A DNA stretch of 64,000 nt from an uncultured Collinsella sp. (GCA_900540985.1 UQIC01000001.1:62001-126000), one strand, 5' to 3'. Counted from the stretch's first letter, positions 8,410-17,554 are shown. Numbers and translations: made by a program. Notes: a model not told the origin generated them from the letters alone.

Positions 8410-8967
8410 ATGAAAAAGAAGCTGCTGCTTGCGCCCCTCATGGCCGTCTTGGTTGCATGCGTGGTCGTACTTTCCGGCTGTGGAGGTCCTTCGGTTGAGG
8501 AGCTCATCACCGAGGATCTTACGACACAGTTTGACGAGGTCAAGAACGGTGGCGACGACTTCCTCTCTGGTCTGGAGGAGGCTTCGGGCGACGAGTTCGA
8601 GCAGCTGGGTATCGATCCCAAGGAGTACGCCAAGACCTATCTCGAGGGCTTTGACTACAAGATCGGCGACGTGACGGTCGACGAGGACAAGGGTGTCGCG
8701 ACCGCCGAGGTCTCCATCACCTGCAAGTCTATGAACAAGATCGTCGAGGACTTCTCCACCCAGTATCAGGAGAAGGTCGCTGCGCTTGACACGGTTCCTT
8801 CCGATGACGAGCTGTACAAGATGGCCGGTCAGGTTATGGTCGATGTGACCAAGGCCGCCGAGCCCAGGAAGACCACGGTTATCTTCAAGTACACCTGCAA
8901 CGACGATGGCGAGTGGTCTGCCGACGACTCCGTCAACTCCGAGATGATGGATGCAATGCTGAGCTAG
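8410..8967 (+). CDS. Secreted lipoprotein of unknown function, 185 aa
   Basis: Signal peptide with lipobox: MKKKLLLAPLMAVLVACVVV then LSGC, so lipidation is expected at Cys24. The mature part is acidic, mostly helical, with KSMNKIVEDFSTQYQEKVAA and an ending DGEWSADDSVNSEMMDAMLS. It resembles the small DUF5105-like lipoproteins found in Gram-positives, but that assignment is tentative. ATG 8410 follows TGGGAGGAACAAC. It is monocistronic, ended by the structured element at 8971. Confidence 0.8.
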   Translation: MKKKLLLAPLMAVLVACVVVLSGCGGPSVEELITEDLTTQFDEVKNGGDDFLSGLEEASGDEFEQLGIDPKEYAKTYLEGFDYKIGDVTVDEDKGVATAEVSITCKSMNKIVEDFSTQYQEKVAALDTVPSDDELYKMAGQVMVDVTKAAEPRKTTVIFKYTCNDDGEWSADDSVNSEMMDAMLS

Positions 8968-8970
8968 GGG

Positions 8971-9183
8971 GTTACGCGGTTCTACGAACCGCGTAACCAG
9001 TTGACGCTGCGCGCCGCCCAGGACGACAATTTGTCATTCAAAAGACGAGGCATGACCAGAAGGTCTATGCCTCGCCTTTTTCATGCCAACTTGTTCGTCC
9101 TGGACGTCGCTCGCTGTCCATCCTCTACCTGCGTCGTTGCCATGGTGCGGCGCTTGTAGTCATTGGGGACGTTCTTAAATGAC
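8971..9183 (+). repeat. Structured intergenic element, copy 2
   Basis: 12-bp stem GTTACGCGGTTC (8971-8982) / 8986-8997, then GACGCTGCGCGCCG. A long stem pairs CCAGGACG with CGTCCTGG, enclosing a hairpin with loop GACCAGAAGGTC whose stem is GAGGCAT/ATGCCTC followed by TTTTT. It ends with TAGTCATTGGGGACGTTCTT then AAATGAC (9157-9183). Lies 3 bases after the lipoprotein stop. Confidence 0.75.
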
Positions 9184-9228
9184 CAGGCGGCAGTTGGGGA
9201 CACTCCTTGTGCCAGCGTTGCATCGAGT

Positions 9229-9415
9229 GCTTGGGAAACCGCGACCCGGTTTTTGGCCGAATAGTGGGTCGCATTTTCCGGATGGGGTGGGTTGCGGAAA
9301 GTGCGACCCGGAATATTGCTCTGAAACGGGATGCGGTTTCCCTGATGCGTCTCAAACGGAAAGCGCATCCCATTCCGGAGCTCCAAAACGGGATGCGCTT
9401 TCCGCGCGGAAGAAT
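9229..9415. repeat. Dispersed repeat of alternating AAACCGCRNCCCG-type hairpins, copy 1
   Basis: The stretch repeats short units such as GGGAAACCGCGACCCGG, GGGTCGCATTTTCCGG, CGGGATGCGGTTTCC and GGAAAGCGCATCCC in alternating orientation, giving a series of stem-loops. A related stretch is at 34613-34790. No coding frame is convincing here. Confidence 0.6.
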
Positions 9416-9445
9416 TGTCGCAGCTGCGTTAAGCAGTGTCGCTCG

Positions 9446-10114
9446 TTACTCGCCCAGGATCAGCGCCGCGAGCTCTGCCTGGGTGTCCACCACGTAGTCG
9501 GCGCCGGCGGCCTCCAGCTCTGCACGGCCGCGGAAGCCCCAGCTGACGCCCGCGCTTTTAAGGCCGGCGTTGTGACCGGTCAGAACATCGACATTGGAAT
9601 CGCCCACATAGAGCGTGGTCGCCGGATTGGCGCCCAGCTCTTCCATCACATGCAGCGTAACAGGCGCCTCGGGCTTGGGGGGAAACGCATCGATGCGGCC
9701 CTGCACCAGCGCAAAGCGCTCGGAACCAAAATACTTCTCGATAAGCGGAGCCGCCGAGACGTGGTCCTTGTTGGTGAGCACGGCAAGCTGCACGCCCGCG
9801 GCACGCAGGCGGTCGAGCATCTCGATTGTGCCGGCATAGGGGGCGGTGTGGTCCTCCTTGTGCTCGCCGTAGTAAGCCCTAAACTCGGCAAGCGTCTGCT
9901 CAAACATGCGGCCGTCGCCTGCGTACTCGGCGGGCATAAAGCGTTCGACCAGCTTGAGCATGCCGTTTCCCACCTTGTAGCGGTACTCGTCAACGGCAAA
10001 CGTGGGCCAGCCGTGCGCCTCGCAGGTATGGTTGCCGGCGGCCGCCAGGTCCTCGAGCGTGTTGAGGATGGTTCCGTCCAGGTCAAAGATCACATGGGAA
10101 AAAGCTGCTGCCAT
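9446..10114 (-). CDS. HAD-family hydrolase, phosphoglycolate-phosphatase-like, 222 aa
   Basis: HAD motif I FDLDGT at residues 10-15, motif II VLTNKD near 110, and motif III/IV YVGDSNVDVLTGHNAG near 170-185 are all intact. The cap domain is helical, as in Gph/PpaX. ATG 10114 follows AGGAG with a 6-base gap; the longer frame to 10177 has no such site. It lies 105 bases downstream of hypE on the same strand and may be co-transcribed. Substrate cannot be told from sequence. Confidence 0.85.
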   Translation of the reverse strand: MAAAFSHVIFDLDGTILNTLEDLAAAGNHTCEAHGWPTFAVDEYRYKVGNGMLKLVERFMPAEYAGDGRMFEQTLAEFRAYYGEHKEDHTAPYAGTIEMLDRLRAAGVQLAVLTNKDHVSAAPLIEKYFGSERFALVQGRIDAFPPKPEAPVTLHVMEELGANPATTLYVGDSNVDVLTGHNAGLKSAGVSWGFRGRAELEAAGADYVVDTQAELAALILGE

Positions 10115-10219
10115 GGGTGCTCCTGCCGCTTGAGTTGTAAAACGCACCCCATGATACTGGGCATGCGTGCCGGGCATGTTTGGAATCTGAATATCTTTAA
10201 TAGCCCTGAGCCTTTGTCG

Positions 10220-11254
10220 TTAGCAAATTCTCGGCAGCTGCTCTCCCACGAGCATGTCGAGAATGCGGGTCGAGCCCCAGCCGGTGCGCACGCGCACGGC
10301 GGGATGAGCGCCCTCGGCAAGTGGCAGCACGCGACCGATGATGGCGGCATTCTCGCCGTAGCGGGCGGCGCGCATGGCGCTCAGCGCGGCATCGGCTTGC
10401 TCGGCCGGCACGACGGCAACCATCTTGCCCTCGTTTGCCACCTGCAGCACATCGTAGCCGAGCATCTCGCAGGCGGCCTGCACGTCGGGACGCACGGGCA
10501 CGGCATCTTCGTCGACCTCCATGGCAACACCGCTGGCCTGGGCAAACTCGTTGAGTGTGGACGCCAGGCCACCGCGCGTGGGGTCGCGAAAGCAACGCGT
10601 GCCGGGCGCTGCGGCCAAAACGTCGGCAATCAGGTGGTTGAGCGGCGCGGCATCGCTTTCGATCGTGCTCGAAAACGCCAGGCCCTCGCGCTGGCTCATG
10701 ATGGCGATGCCGTGGTCGCCCAGCGTACCCGATACCAGAATGACATCGCCGGGCTGGCAGTTGGCACCGCTGAGCGCCACGCCCGTGGGAACCTCGCCTA
10801 CGCCGGCGGTATTGATGTAGACGCCGTCGGCTCCGCCGCGCTCGACCACCTTGGTGTCGCCCGTGATTATGGACACGCCCGCCTCGCGCGCCGTTTCGGC
10901 CATCGTCTGCACAATCTGACGGAGCTTATCCATGGGATAGCCCTCTTCAAGGATAAAGCCGCACGACAGGTAGCGCACGTTGGCGCCCGAGGTCGCGACA
11001 TCGTTAACGGTTCCGCACACGGCGAGGCGGCCGATGTTGCCACCGGGGAAGAACTGCGGCGAGACTACAAAGCTGTCGGTCGACATGGCGATGCGCCCGC
11101 TCGCGGGCAGCGCGGCGACGCCGGCATCGTTGCCTTCGAGCAGCTCGGGCGAACCAAAGGCATCTAAAAAGACCTCATCGATGATGCGCTTCATCATCTG
11201 TCCGCCGGAGCCGTGGCCCAACAGGACGGTGCTATCGGTGATGCTATGGGACAT
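10220..11254 (-). CDS. hypE: Hydrogenase maturation factor HypE, 344 aa
   Basis: HypE dehydrates the carbamoyl group passed from HypF on its C-terminal cysteine to a thiocyanate, the source of the CN ligands of NiFe hydrogenase. The protein ends in PRIC, the required terminal cysteine. The N-terminal GHGSGGQMMKRIIDEVF and the PurM/ThiL-like fold segments (MSTDSFVVSPQFFPGGNIG) fit the family. ATG 11254 with GGAG 9 bases upstream is preferred to TTG 11260. It follows hypD after 48 bases. Confidence 0.95.
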   Translation of the reverse strand: MSHSITDSTVLLGHGSGGQMMKRIIDEVFLDAFGSPELLEGNDAGVAALPASGRIAMSTDSFVVSPQFFPGGNIGRLAVCGTVNDVATSGANVRYLSCGFILEEGYPMDKLRQIVQTMAETAREAGVSIITGDTKVVERGGADGVYINTAGVGEVPTGVALSGANCQPGDVILVSGTLGDHGIAIMSQREGLAFSSTIESDAAPLNHLIADVLAAAPGTRCFRDPTRGGLASTLNEFAQASGVAMEVDEDAVPVRPDVQAACEMLGYDVLQVANEGKMVAVVPAEQADAALSAMRAARYGENAAIIGRVLPLAEGAHPAVRVRTGWGSTRILDMLVGEQLPRIC

Positions 11255-11302
11255 ATCCAAAACTCCAATCGTGGGAGGTGTCAGTGCGCGGGGGCGTTCG
11301 GG

Positions 11303-12415
11303 CTAGACTCGGTAACGGTAGTACGCCGCGCAGCTGCCTTCGGAACTCACCATGCACGGGCCGACGGGGTGCTCGGGCGTGCAGGTGCGGCCAAAGAGCG
11401 GGCAGCTGCTCGGCGTAATGGCTCCGCGCAGCACGTCGCCGCAGCGGCATCCGCGCGGCTCAACCGTCGGCTCAACGGGCACGTCAAAGCGAACGCGGGC
11501 ATCAAAGCGCGAGAACTCGGGGCGGATGGAAAGGCCCGAGTTGGCAATCGGCCCCAGCCCGCGCCACGTGGTGTCGCATGGCTCAAACACCTGCTCGACC
11601 AGCTGGCGCGCCACGGGGTTGCCGTCTGCGTTGACGCCACGGCGGTAGGCGTTGTCAATCGCCGGCCTGTCCTCGACAACCATCTGGACCAGCATGCAGA
11701 TGCCCTGCAGGATATCGACCGGTTCAAATCCCGTGACCACGCCCGGGGTATTGAATTCGTCGACCAAAAAGCTAAAGGGCGCCAAGCCCGTGATGGTGGC
11801 GACGTGTCCCGGCAGGATAAAGCCGTCGATGGCGGTCTCGGGATCGTTAGCGATGGCGCGCAACGCCGGCGGCGTGGTCTTGTGGGCGCAATAGACCGAG
11901 AAGTTCAAAAGCCCGCGCGCTTCGGCCTCCAAGATGGCGGCGGCGATGGTGGGCGTTGTGGTCTCAAAGCCCACGCCCATAAAAATAACCGGGCGATCGG
12001 GGTTTTGCTCGGCAATGTCGAGTGCATCGAGCGGGGAGTAGACGATGCGAATGTCACGCCCTGCCGCCTTTTGTGCAGCGAGCGAGGTGGACGATCCGGG
12101 CACGCGCATCATGTCGCCAAAGGTGGTGATGATGGCGCCGTCTATGTTGGCGAGCGCGATTGCGTGGTCGATGTCGCGGTTGGCGGTGACGCAGACGGGG
12201 CAGCCCGGGCCGCTCAGCAGCTTGAGCCCGGCCGGCATAATGGAGCGAAAGCCATAGCGCCCGATGCTCACGGTATGCGTGCCGCAGACTTCCATAAGGT
12301 TGATGGTGCGGTCGCCGACAAGCTCATGAATGCGCTCGATGAGCTCGCGAGCCAGCTTGGGATCGCGGAATGCCGAGAAATCGATACCGGAGCGCGCCGG
12401 CTGCTCGGGCGCCAC
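11303..12415 (-). CDS. hypD: Hydrogenase maturation factor HypD, 370 aa
   Basis: HypD, with HypC, assembles the Fe(CN)2CO unit of the NiFe site. Signature motifs are MEVCGTHTVSIG (about residue 41), GPGCPVCVT (about 69-77) and FMGVGFETTTP, plus the C-terminal cysteines of the 4Fe-4S site (CRCGDVLRG ... CPLFGRTCTPEHPVGPC). The start is GTG at 12415, sharing one base with the hypC stop (TAGTG), a translational-coupling arrangement. Confidence 0.95.
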   Translation of the reverse strand: MAPEQPARSGIDFSAFRDPKLARELIERIHELVGDRTINLMEVCGTHTVSIGRYGFRSIMPAGLKLLSGPGCPVCVTANRDIDHAIALANIDGAIITTFGDMMRVPGSSTSLAAQKAAGRDIRIVYSPLDALDIAEQNPDRPVIFMGVGFETTTPTIAAAILEAEARGLLNFSVYCAHKTTPPALRAIANDPETAIDGFILPGHVATITGLAPFSFLVDEFNTPGVVTGFEPVDILQGICMLVQMVVEDRPAIDNAYRRGVNADGNPVARQLVEQVFEPCDTTWRGLGPIANSGLSIRPEFSRFDARVRFDVPVEPTVEPRGCRCGDVLRGAITPSSCPLFGRTCTPEHPVGPCMVSSEGSCAAYYRYRV

Positions 12416-12675
12416 TAGTAAGCCTCCGCCGGGTTGGTGGTCAGCTGGTCTTCTTCGACCAGCTCGGACATGGCATTAACAAGCTCGAGCGTTTCCTGTG
12501 CTTCCTGCTCGTCGACAATCTGGATGCCAAAGCCGGCGTGTACGAGAATATAGTCGCCAACCTGCGCCGTCGGCACGAGTCGCAGCGACACGGGGCGCTC
12601 GATGCCCATCATGTCGACGGTGGCCTTGAGGTCGTCGTCGCGTTTGACTACTTTACCGGGAACGGCAAGGCACAT
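12415..12675 (-). CDS. hypC: Hydrogenase maturation chaperone HypC, 86 aa
   Basis: Small HypC/HupF chaperone that binds iron with HypD and then the hydrogenase large subunit. It begins MCLAVPGKV with the essential Cys2 and contains GDYILVHAGFGIQIVDEQEA, the family core. It sits between hypF and hypD with a 1-base overlap to hypD and a 134-base gap after hypF. Confidence 0.95.
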   Translation of the reverse strand: MCLAVPGKVVKRDDDLKATVDMMGIERPVSLRLVPTAQVGDYILVHAGFGIQIVDEQEAQETLELVNAMSELVEEDQLTTNPAEAY

Positions 12676-12809
12676 ATTGTTTCCCTTTTATACGCTTTGC
12701 GCTGGATGGGCGCTTAATAATCCATCAGTTGATGGTAGCGCTCGCGGGGTTCGCGGGCAAACGCGTTACGCCTGTGAGACGGTTGGGCACAGCGGCGTGT
12801 GAGGGCGAG

Positions 12810-15281
12810 CTACTGCGATGCAATCTGCGCAAGACGAGTGCGTGCGACTGCTGCCTGACCGTAGGCGATGCAGCCGTCATTGACGGGTACGGTGTGGGGG
12901 ACAAGGACAGTAAAGCCTGCGCTTTTGAGCTCGCGGGTGAGAAGCTGAAGCAGAAGTCGGTTCATGAACACGCCGCCCGAGAGCGCGACGGTGTCGATGC
13001 CCTCGTGCACGCAGATATCGCTGGCGATGCGCGCCGAGGAGCGCGCGACGGCGATATGGAAGTCGAGTGCGAGCCTGTCGGCGGGCGCTCCGGCTTCAAT
13101 TCCTCCCAAAAGTGCCTCAAAGAGTGCTTTCTGGTCCAGAACATAGGGACCGTCCAGCCACGATGGGCCAGATGCGAAATAGCCGGCGTTGTCGTCGGGA
13201 AAATGGGCGATTTCGTTGTCGAGCGCGTGCCAGGCGGCGGCTTCGAGTTCTATGGCGGGTTCGCCCTCGTAGGTTGCCTTGTCGCAGATGCCCAGAATTG
13301 CTGCCGCGGCATCAAAGAGACGCCCCATGCTGCTGGTGCGCGGGCTGTTGATGCCGCGCTCGATCATGGTGGCTGTCACGCTGCGCGTTTGCTCGCCGAG
13401 GCTGTCCAAAAGCCGAGCGGTACCTGGGTGCTCGAGCAGGCCGAGCTCACTGAGCAGGGCGAAGGCGTTGCGGCGGGCGTCGCGCACGGAGGCCGCCCCA
13501 CCGGGGAGCGCCCAGGTGCGCAAATGCGCGGCGCGCTCAAAGCCGCCAAGGCTGGCAACAAGAAACTCGCCGCCCCAAATGGTCCCATCGGTGCCGGCGC
13601 CGGTGCCGTCAAAGGCGATGCCAAGGACGCGCGCGTCGGTTGTAAGCTGGCCCGCGGCGATGGCTTCGGCCATTACGCTCGCGATATGCGCATGATGGTG
13701 CTGCACCTCGACGAGCGGCAGATTGCATTTTCGCGCCTGCTCGCGCGCCCACTGGCCCGATAGATAGCTGGGGTGCACATCGCAGGCCAAGGCGGCGGGC
13801 GCCAAGTCAAAGAGATCTTCCAAGCGCGTGCGCGCGGCGTTCCAGGCATCGAAGGTCCCGCCGTTTTCAACATCGCCGATATGCTGCGACACAAAACAGG
13901 TCGCCTCGCCGTTCGTCCCTTCACGCGTGAGCGAAATCGTGGCCTTTTGTTGTGGCCCGCAGGCGAGCACGCAGGACGGAGCGCCGTCGAGCGCCGGCAA
14001 CGGCAGCGGCTGGGGTGCATATCCGCGAGCGCGGCGTACGGGCATAACGGCGCCGTCAACCACGCGCACTACAGAGTCGTCGTAGCGCGAGAGAATCGCG
14101 CGATCGTTGCCGAGCAACGCGTCGGCGATGCTGGCGGCAACGAGATGCTCCCATGCAAGGGCATCGTCGGTCTCGATGGGCTCTTCGCTCAGGTTTCCGC
14201 TGGTCATGACGAGTGCTTGCATGCCGTGCGCCGCGGCTGCGGCGAGCAGCAAATGTTGTAGTGGGGTGTAGGGGAGCATGACGCCAAGCTCGGGCAAGTC
14301 GTGCGCGACGGATGGCGCGAGTTCGAGGGCGTTGGGGGAGCCGTAGGCGTCGTTGCCGGCCGCGCGGCGGCGCAGCAGCACAATGGGACGAACACTGCCG
14401 GCCAGCAGGTTGCGCTCAATGCCATCGATATGACACAGGCGTTCGGCGTCGGCAAGGCCGCACACCATAACGGCGAGCGGCTTATTGCTGCGACGCTTGC
14501 GACGGCGCAGCTCGCACACCGCTTGTTCGTTGGTGGCATCGCAGGCCAGGTGGAATCCGCCCAGACCCTTGATGGCGACAATACCGCCGCTGGCCAGCAG
14601 CTCAATGCAGCGTTCGATGATGGCATCGCTGGCCTCGCGCGTGGAGCCGACGGCTGGTGTTGCGTCGACACCCGCTGGCACAACGTCGCGATTGGCCTCG
14701 CGCCACGTAATATGCGGTCCACAATCAAAGCAGGCATCGGGCTGCGCGTGAAACCGCCGATCGAGCGGGTCGGCATACTCTGCGGCGCAGGTGGGGCACA
14801 TGGGAAAGCGATCCATCGAGGTGGCCGCTCGGTCATAGGGCAGCGAGCGAATGATGGTAAAGCGCGGTCCGCAATTGGTGCAGTTGATAAAGGGATAATG
14901 AAAGCGTCGGTCGGCGGGGTCGAACAACTCGCGCAGGCAGTCGTCGCACGTGGCGATGTCGGGCGAGATGAGCGTCGTGTGGGCGGTTTGATCCTGCGAC
15001 GCCACAATGCGAAAGCCCTGCTCGTTAGCGGCGTCCCAGTCACCGGGTGTTAGGTCTACGACCTCGACATGCTCCACGCGAGACGCCGCAGGCGCATGCT
15101 CGGAAAGCGCGGCGACAAATTCGTCGAGCGACTCGCTTTGAGCGTGCGCCTCGATATGCACGCCATCGCCCGCGTTGAGCACCCAGCCGCAAATGCCGTG
15201 CGCCATGGCCTCGCGATACACAAACGGCCGCATGCCGACGCCCTGCACAATGCCCGTTACATGGATATGCACATGCCGCAT
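12810..15281 (-). CDS. hypF: Carbamoyltransferase HypF, 823 aa
   Basis: Makes the carbamoyl group used for the CN ligands. Domains in order: acylphosphatase (HVTGIVQGVGMRPFVYREA, residues about 7-25), two zinc-finger modules (CDDC ... CTNC near 108-136 and CPTC ... CFDC near 158-186), a YrdC-like domain with GGIVAIKGLGGFHLACDA, and a C-terminal Kae1-like domain (QHHHAHIASVMAEA and IAFDGTGAGTDGTIWGGEFL). ATG 15281 follows GAAGGAGGGTCGC. Full length for the family. Confidence 0.95.
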   Translation of the reverse strand: MRHVHIHVTGIVQGVGMRPFVYREAMAHGICGWVLNAGDGVHIEAHAQSESLDEFVAALSEHAPAASRVEHVEVVDLTPGDWDAANEQGFRIVASQDQTAHTTLISPDIATCDDCLRELFDPADRRFHYPFINCTNCGPRFTIIRSLPYDRAATSMDRFPMCPTCAAEYADPLDRRFHAQPDACFDCGPHITWREANRDVVPAGVDATPAVGSTREASDAIIERCIELLASGGIVAIKGLGGFHLACDATNEQAVCELRRRKRRSNKPLAVMVCGLADAERLCHIDGIERNLLAGSVRPIVLLRRRAAGNDAYGSPNALELAPSVAHDLPELGVMLPYTPLQHLLLAAAAAHGMQALVMTSGNLSEEPIETDDALAWEHLVAASIADALLGNDRAILSRYDDSVVRVVDGAVMPVRRARGYAPQPLPLPALDGAPSCVLACGPQQKATISLTREGTNGEATCFVSQHIGDVENGGTFDAWNAARTRLEDLFDLAPAALACDVHPSYLSGQWAREQARKCNLPLVEVQHHHAHIASVMAEAIAAGQLTTDARVLGIAFDGTGAGTDGTIWGGEFLVASLGGFERAAHLRTWALPGGAASVRDARRNAFALLSELGLLEHPGTARLLDSLGEQTRSVTATMIERGINSPRTSSMGRLFDAAAAILGICDKATYEGEPAIELEAAAWHALDNEIAHFPDDNAGYFASGPSWLDGPYVLDQKALFEALLGGIEAGAPADRLALDFHIAVARSSARIASDICVHEGIDTVALSGGVFMNRLLLQLLTRELKSAGFTVLVPHTVPVNDGCIAYGQAAVARTRLAQIASQ

Positions 15282-15310
15282 GCGACCCTCCTTCGTTGAA
15301 ATGTGTGCTG

Positions 15311-15805
15311 TTACAGCCCCAGGCTCTGCTCGGTGGCGGCGCAGGTGAGCTCGCCGTGTTTAACCCCGCGCAGGCCCAGCAGACGGTCAGCCAGCTCGTA
15401 GACACGCTCGCCGCGACCCTTAAGCGCCAGAATCTCCAAGCAGTTGTGGTGATCCAGATGCACATGCATGGTCGATACGATCTCGTCGGTGTAGTCGTGC
15501 TGCACCTCGTCCAGACGGCGCGTCAGGTCGCCGGTGTGATGGTCGTAAATCATGGTGAGCGACCCGATGACCTGCTCGTCGGGCGTTCGCATCTGCTCCT
15601 TGGCAATCGAGGCGCGAATCAGGTCGCGCACGGCCTCGGAGCGGTTGGCAACGTCGCCGCGGCGCGCAATCTGCTCGTCAAAGCTGCGCAGCAGGTCGTC
15701 GGGCGCGGTGACCGAAAAACGGACCAGCTCTGAGGCGGAGCCGCTGCAACGGCAGCCCACGTCGCCGGTCGGCCCGTGCGAATGCTCGTGCTCGTGCTCG
15801 GCCAC
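15311..15805 (-). CDS. nikR: Nickel-responsive regulator NikR, 164 aa
   Basis: Ribbon-helix-helix DNA-binding domain at residues about 27-70 (ELVRFSVTAPDDLLRSFDEQ) and an ACT-like metal domain. The four nickel ligands of E. coli NikR map to H103, H114, H116 and C122 in HVHLDHHNC. The His-rich N-terminus (MAEHEHEHSHG) and extra cysteines (GCRC) are an added feature that may store or sense nickel. The GTG start at 15805 lies 1 base after the previous stop. Placing it in the hyp operon links nickel supply to hydrogenase maturation. No clear GTATGA/TCATAC palindrome is seen near 16056-16140. Confidence 0.88.
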   Translation of the reverse strand: MAEHEHEHSHGPTGDVGCRCSGSASELVRFSVTAPDDLLRSFDEQIARRGDVANRSEAVRDLIRASIAKEQMRTPDEQVIGSLTMIYDHHTGDLTRRLDEVQHDYTDEIVSTMHVHLDHHNCLEILALKGRGERVYELADRLLGLRGVKHGELTCAATEQSLGL

Positions 15806-15806
15806 G

Positions 15807-16055
15807 CTACACCAGCTTTACGGAGCCAACGGAGTTATGGTCGGCCTCGATGGCCTCCTCGTAGCCCTCGAGTGCGTCGTGCGCCTCGTGGAGCGCCGTC
15901 ATGGCGGCCTCGAGCTTGGCGCCAATGCGCTCCATATCAAAATTCTCGGTCGCATGCAGCAGCTGATGGCTCCACTCGTGGGCGAGCTCGATCGTGTCAT
16001 CGACCTGCTTGACGCTCATGGCAAGCTGGCTCATGTTCATTCCGACGTCATGCAT
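15807..16055 (-). CDS. Small helical protein at the head of the hyp operon, 82 aa
   Basis: Not recognised. ATG 16055 has a good AAAGGAGA site 6 bases upstream. The protein is acidic and predicted helical (KQVDDTIELAHEWSHQLLHA, then ERIGAKLEAAMTALHEAHDA), with four His and several Met near the start (MHDVGMNMSQLAM). It overlaps nothing but is separated from nikR by only 1 base, so it is co-translated with the hydrogenase maturation genes. A role in nickel handling is possible but only from context. Confidence 0.7.
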   Translation of the reverse strand: MHDVGMNMSQLAMSVKQVDDTIELAHEWSHQLLHATENFDMERIGAKLEAAMTALHEAHDALEGYEEAIEADHNSVGSVKLV

Positions 16056-16141
16056 GGGAAATCTCCTTTTGTACGGGTCTAATCAGTGGTTCAGATTCTA
16101 CTACGGAGGGCTCCCGCGCCCGCCGCTGTATGCCAGCTGTC

Positions 16142-17416
16142 CTACGGTGCCAGTGAAGCAAGCGGCGCGACTACGACACCGTCTTCCCGTCGGTAGGCAG
16201 TTGCGGTTCCAGTGAGAACGAGCAAGAAGGACGCTTCGCCTTGGTGATTCGCATCGATTTTAGATGCGAGTTTCTTGAGGTTTGCGGCGGCAGAATCGAT
16301 GGGTTTTGAACCGAGTTTGATCTCGACCAGGGCATACCTTCCGTCGTCCAGAACGAGTACGGCATCGGCTTCAAGGTCGGTCTTGTCCCGATAGTGATAA
16401 ACCTTGCCGCCAAGCAGGTCCATATAGGTGCGTAGGTCTCTAACGCACATGGATTCAAACAGAAGCCCAAATGTCTCAAAATCTTCCAGGAGCTTTTGAG
16501 GGGTTGCTCCAAGGGCTGCGACCGCAAGCGATGGGTCGCAGAAATGGCGCGTTGGGCTCGTTCGTACAGCAGTTTTTGAGCGAAGTCGCGGGGCCCATGC
16601 TTCGAGATCTTCGAAAACGCAGGCGCGGGTCAAAGCGTCGACATATTCAGAAACGGTATTTCTTGAGGGAGGTTCTCCTTGCATGTCAGCAGCGATTGTG
16701 GCGAGCGATGCCTCTGTCGAGATATTGCGAGCGTAGCTTCGAATAATCTGGGCCATCCAAGTCTTATTTCTCCGCAGTCCATCAATCTCGTCGATATCGG
16801 AATCAAGCAGTTCCGAGATGTAATCAGGGGCCATGGATAGCGCAATCCCATGGTTTGGCTCGGTAACCGCTTCAGGCCAACCTCCTCGGCAAAGTGAGTA
16901 GACGATACGTTCGATATCGAAGTCGACTATATCGGCAACATCGGTGTTTCCATCAAACAGGCTTGCCAGCGAAACTGATCCTGTTGACTCGCGTGATTCA
17001 AAAAGTGACATCGGGCGCATGTTTATACGTGCTATGCGGCCGACTCCTGAGTGTGCCGGCATTTCGCTTGCCCGAGGCGTTGCGGAGCCGGTGAGGATAA
17101 ACCTGCCTCGTCCTTTGCCGCGGTCGATCGCGAACCTTACGGCGTCCCAAAGCTGTGGGGCCATTTGCCATTCATCGATGAGGCGTGGCTCATCTCCTTT
17201 GAGCAGGAGAGAGGGCTTCGAATCGGCAAGCTGGATGTAGCTCGGACCGTTATCGGGGTCTTGCATGTAGATGCTGCTTGCGGCTGCCTGTTCAGCCGTT
17301 GCGGTCTTGCCGCACCATTTTGGCCCTTTGATTTGGACAGCCCCAGAAGATTTTAGTTTTCTGGCGAGCACTTTGTCCGCGACTCGTGGTAAATAACCGT
17401 GTTGAATTGAACCCAT
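16142..17416 (-). CDS. AAA_14/DUF4143 ATPase, 424 aa
   Basis: P-loop GPKWCGKTATAEQA at residues about 31-44, Walker B-like RLIDEWQMAP near 78-87, sensor FILTGSATPR near 107, and a C-terminal DUF4143 domain ending in a nuclease-fold-like segment (DAVLVLDDGRYALVEIKLGS). These orphan archaeo-eukaryote-like ATPases occur in many gut bacteria with unknown function. ATG 17416 follows AAGGAGGGTGAC. Upstream lie three 23-bp direct repeats. Codon use is more mixed than in the hyp genes, consistent with accessory DNA. Confidence 0.85.
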   Translation of the reverse strand: MGSIQHGYLPRVADKVLARKLKSSGAVQIKGPKWCGKTATAEQAAASSIYMQDPDNGPSYIQLADSKPSLLLKGDEPRLIDEWQMAPQLWDAVRFAIDRGKGRGRFILTGSATPRASEMPAHSGVGRIARINMRPMSLFESRESTGSVSLASLFDGNTDVADIVDFDIERIVYSLCRGGWPEAVTEPNHGIALSMAPDYISELLDSDIDEIDGLRRNKTWMAQIIRSYARNISTEASLATIAADMQGEPPSRNTVSEYVDALTRACVFEDLEAWAPRLRSKTAVRTSPTRHFCDPSLAVAALGATPQKLLEDFETFGLLFESMCVRDLRTYMDLLGGKVYHYRDKTDLEADAVLVLDDGRYALVEIKLGSKPIDSAAANLKKLASKIDANHQGEASFLLVLTGTATAYRREDGVVVAPLASLAP

Positions 17417-17454
17417 GTCACCCTCCTTGCTAGTAGGGTATTATACCGTTGATT

Positions 17455-17520
17455 TGTGCAAGTTGGACGATTTAGATTGTGCAAGTAGGACGATTTAGAT
17501 TGTGCAAGTTGGACATTATA
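17455..17520. repeat. Three tandem 23-bp direct repeats upstream of the ATPase gene
   Basis: Units start at 17455, 17478 and 17501 with the core TGTGCAAGTTGGACGATTTA. The second has one substitution, and the third decays after GGAC. A TATAAT in minus orientation lies near 17442-17447, between the repeats and the ATPase start. Spacing of 23 bp places the units near two helical turns apart, as in an operator array. Confidence 0.7.
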
Positions 17521-17554
17521 TCTAGTTAACATTCATGATGCCAAAAGAGAAGCC

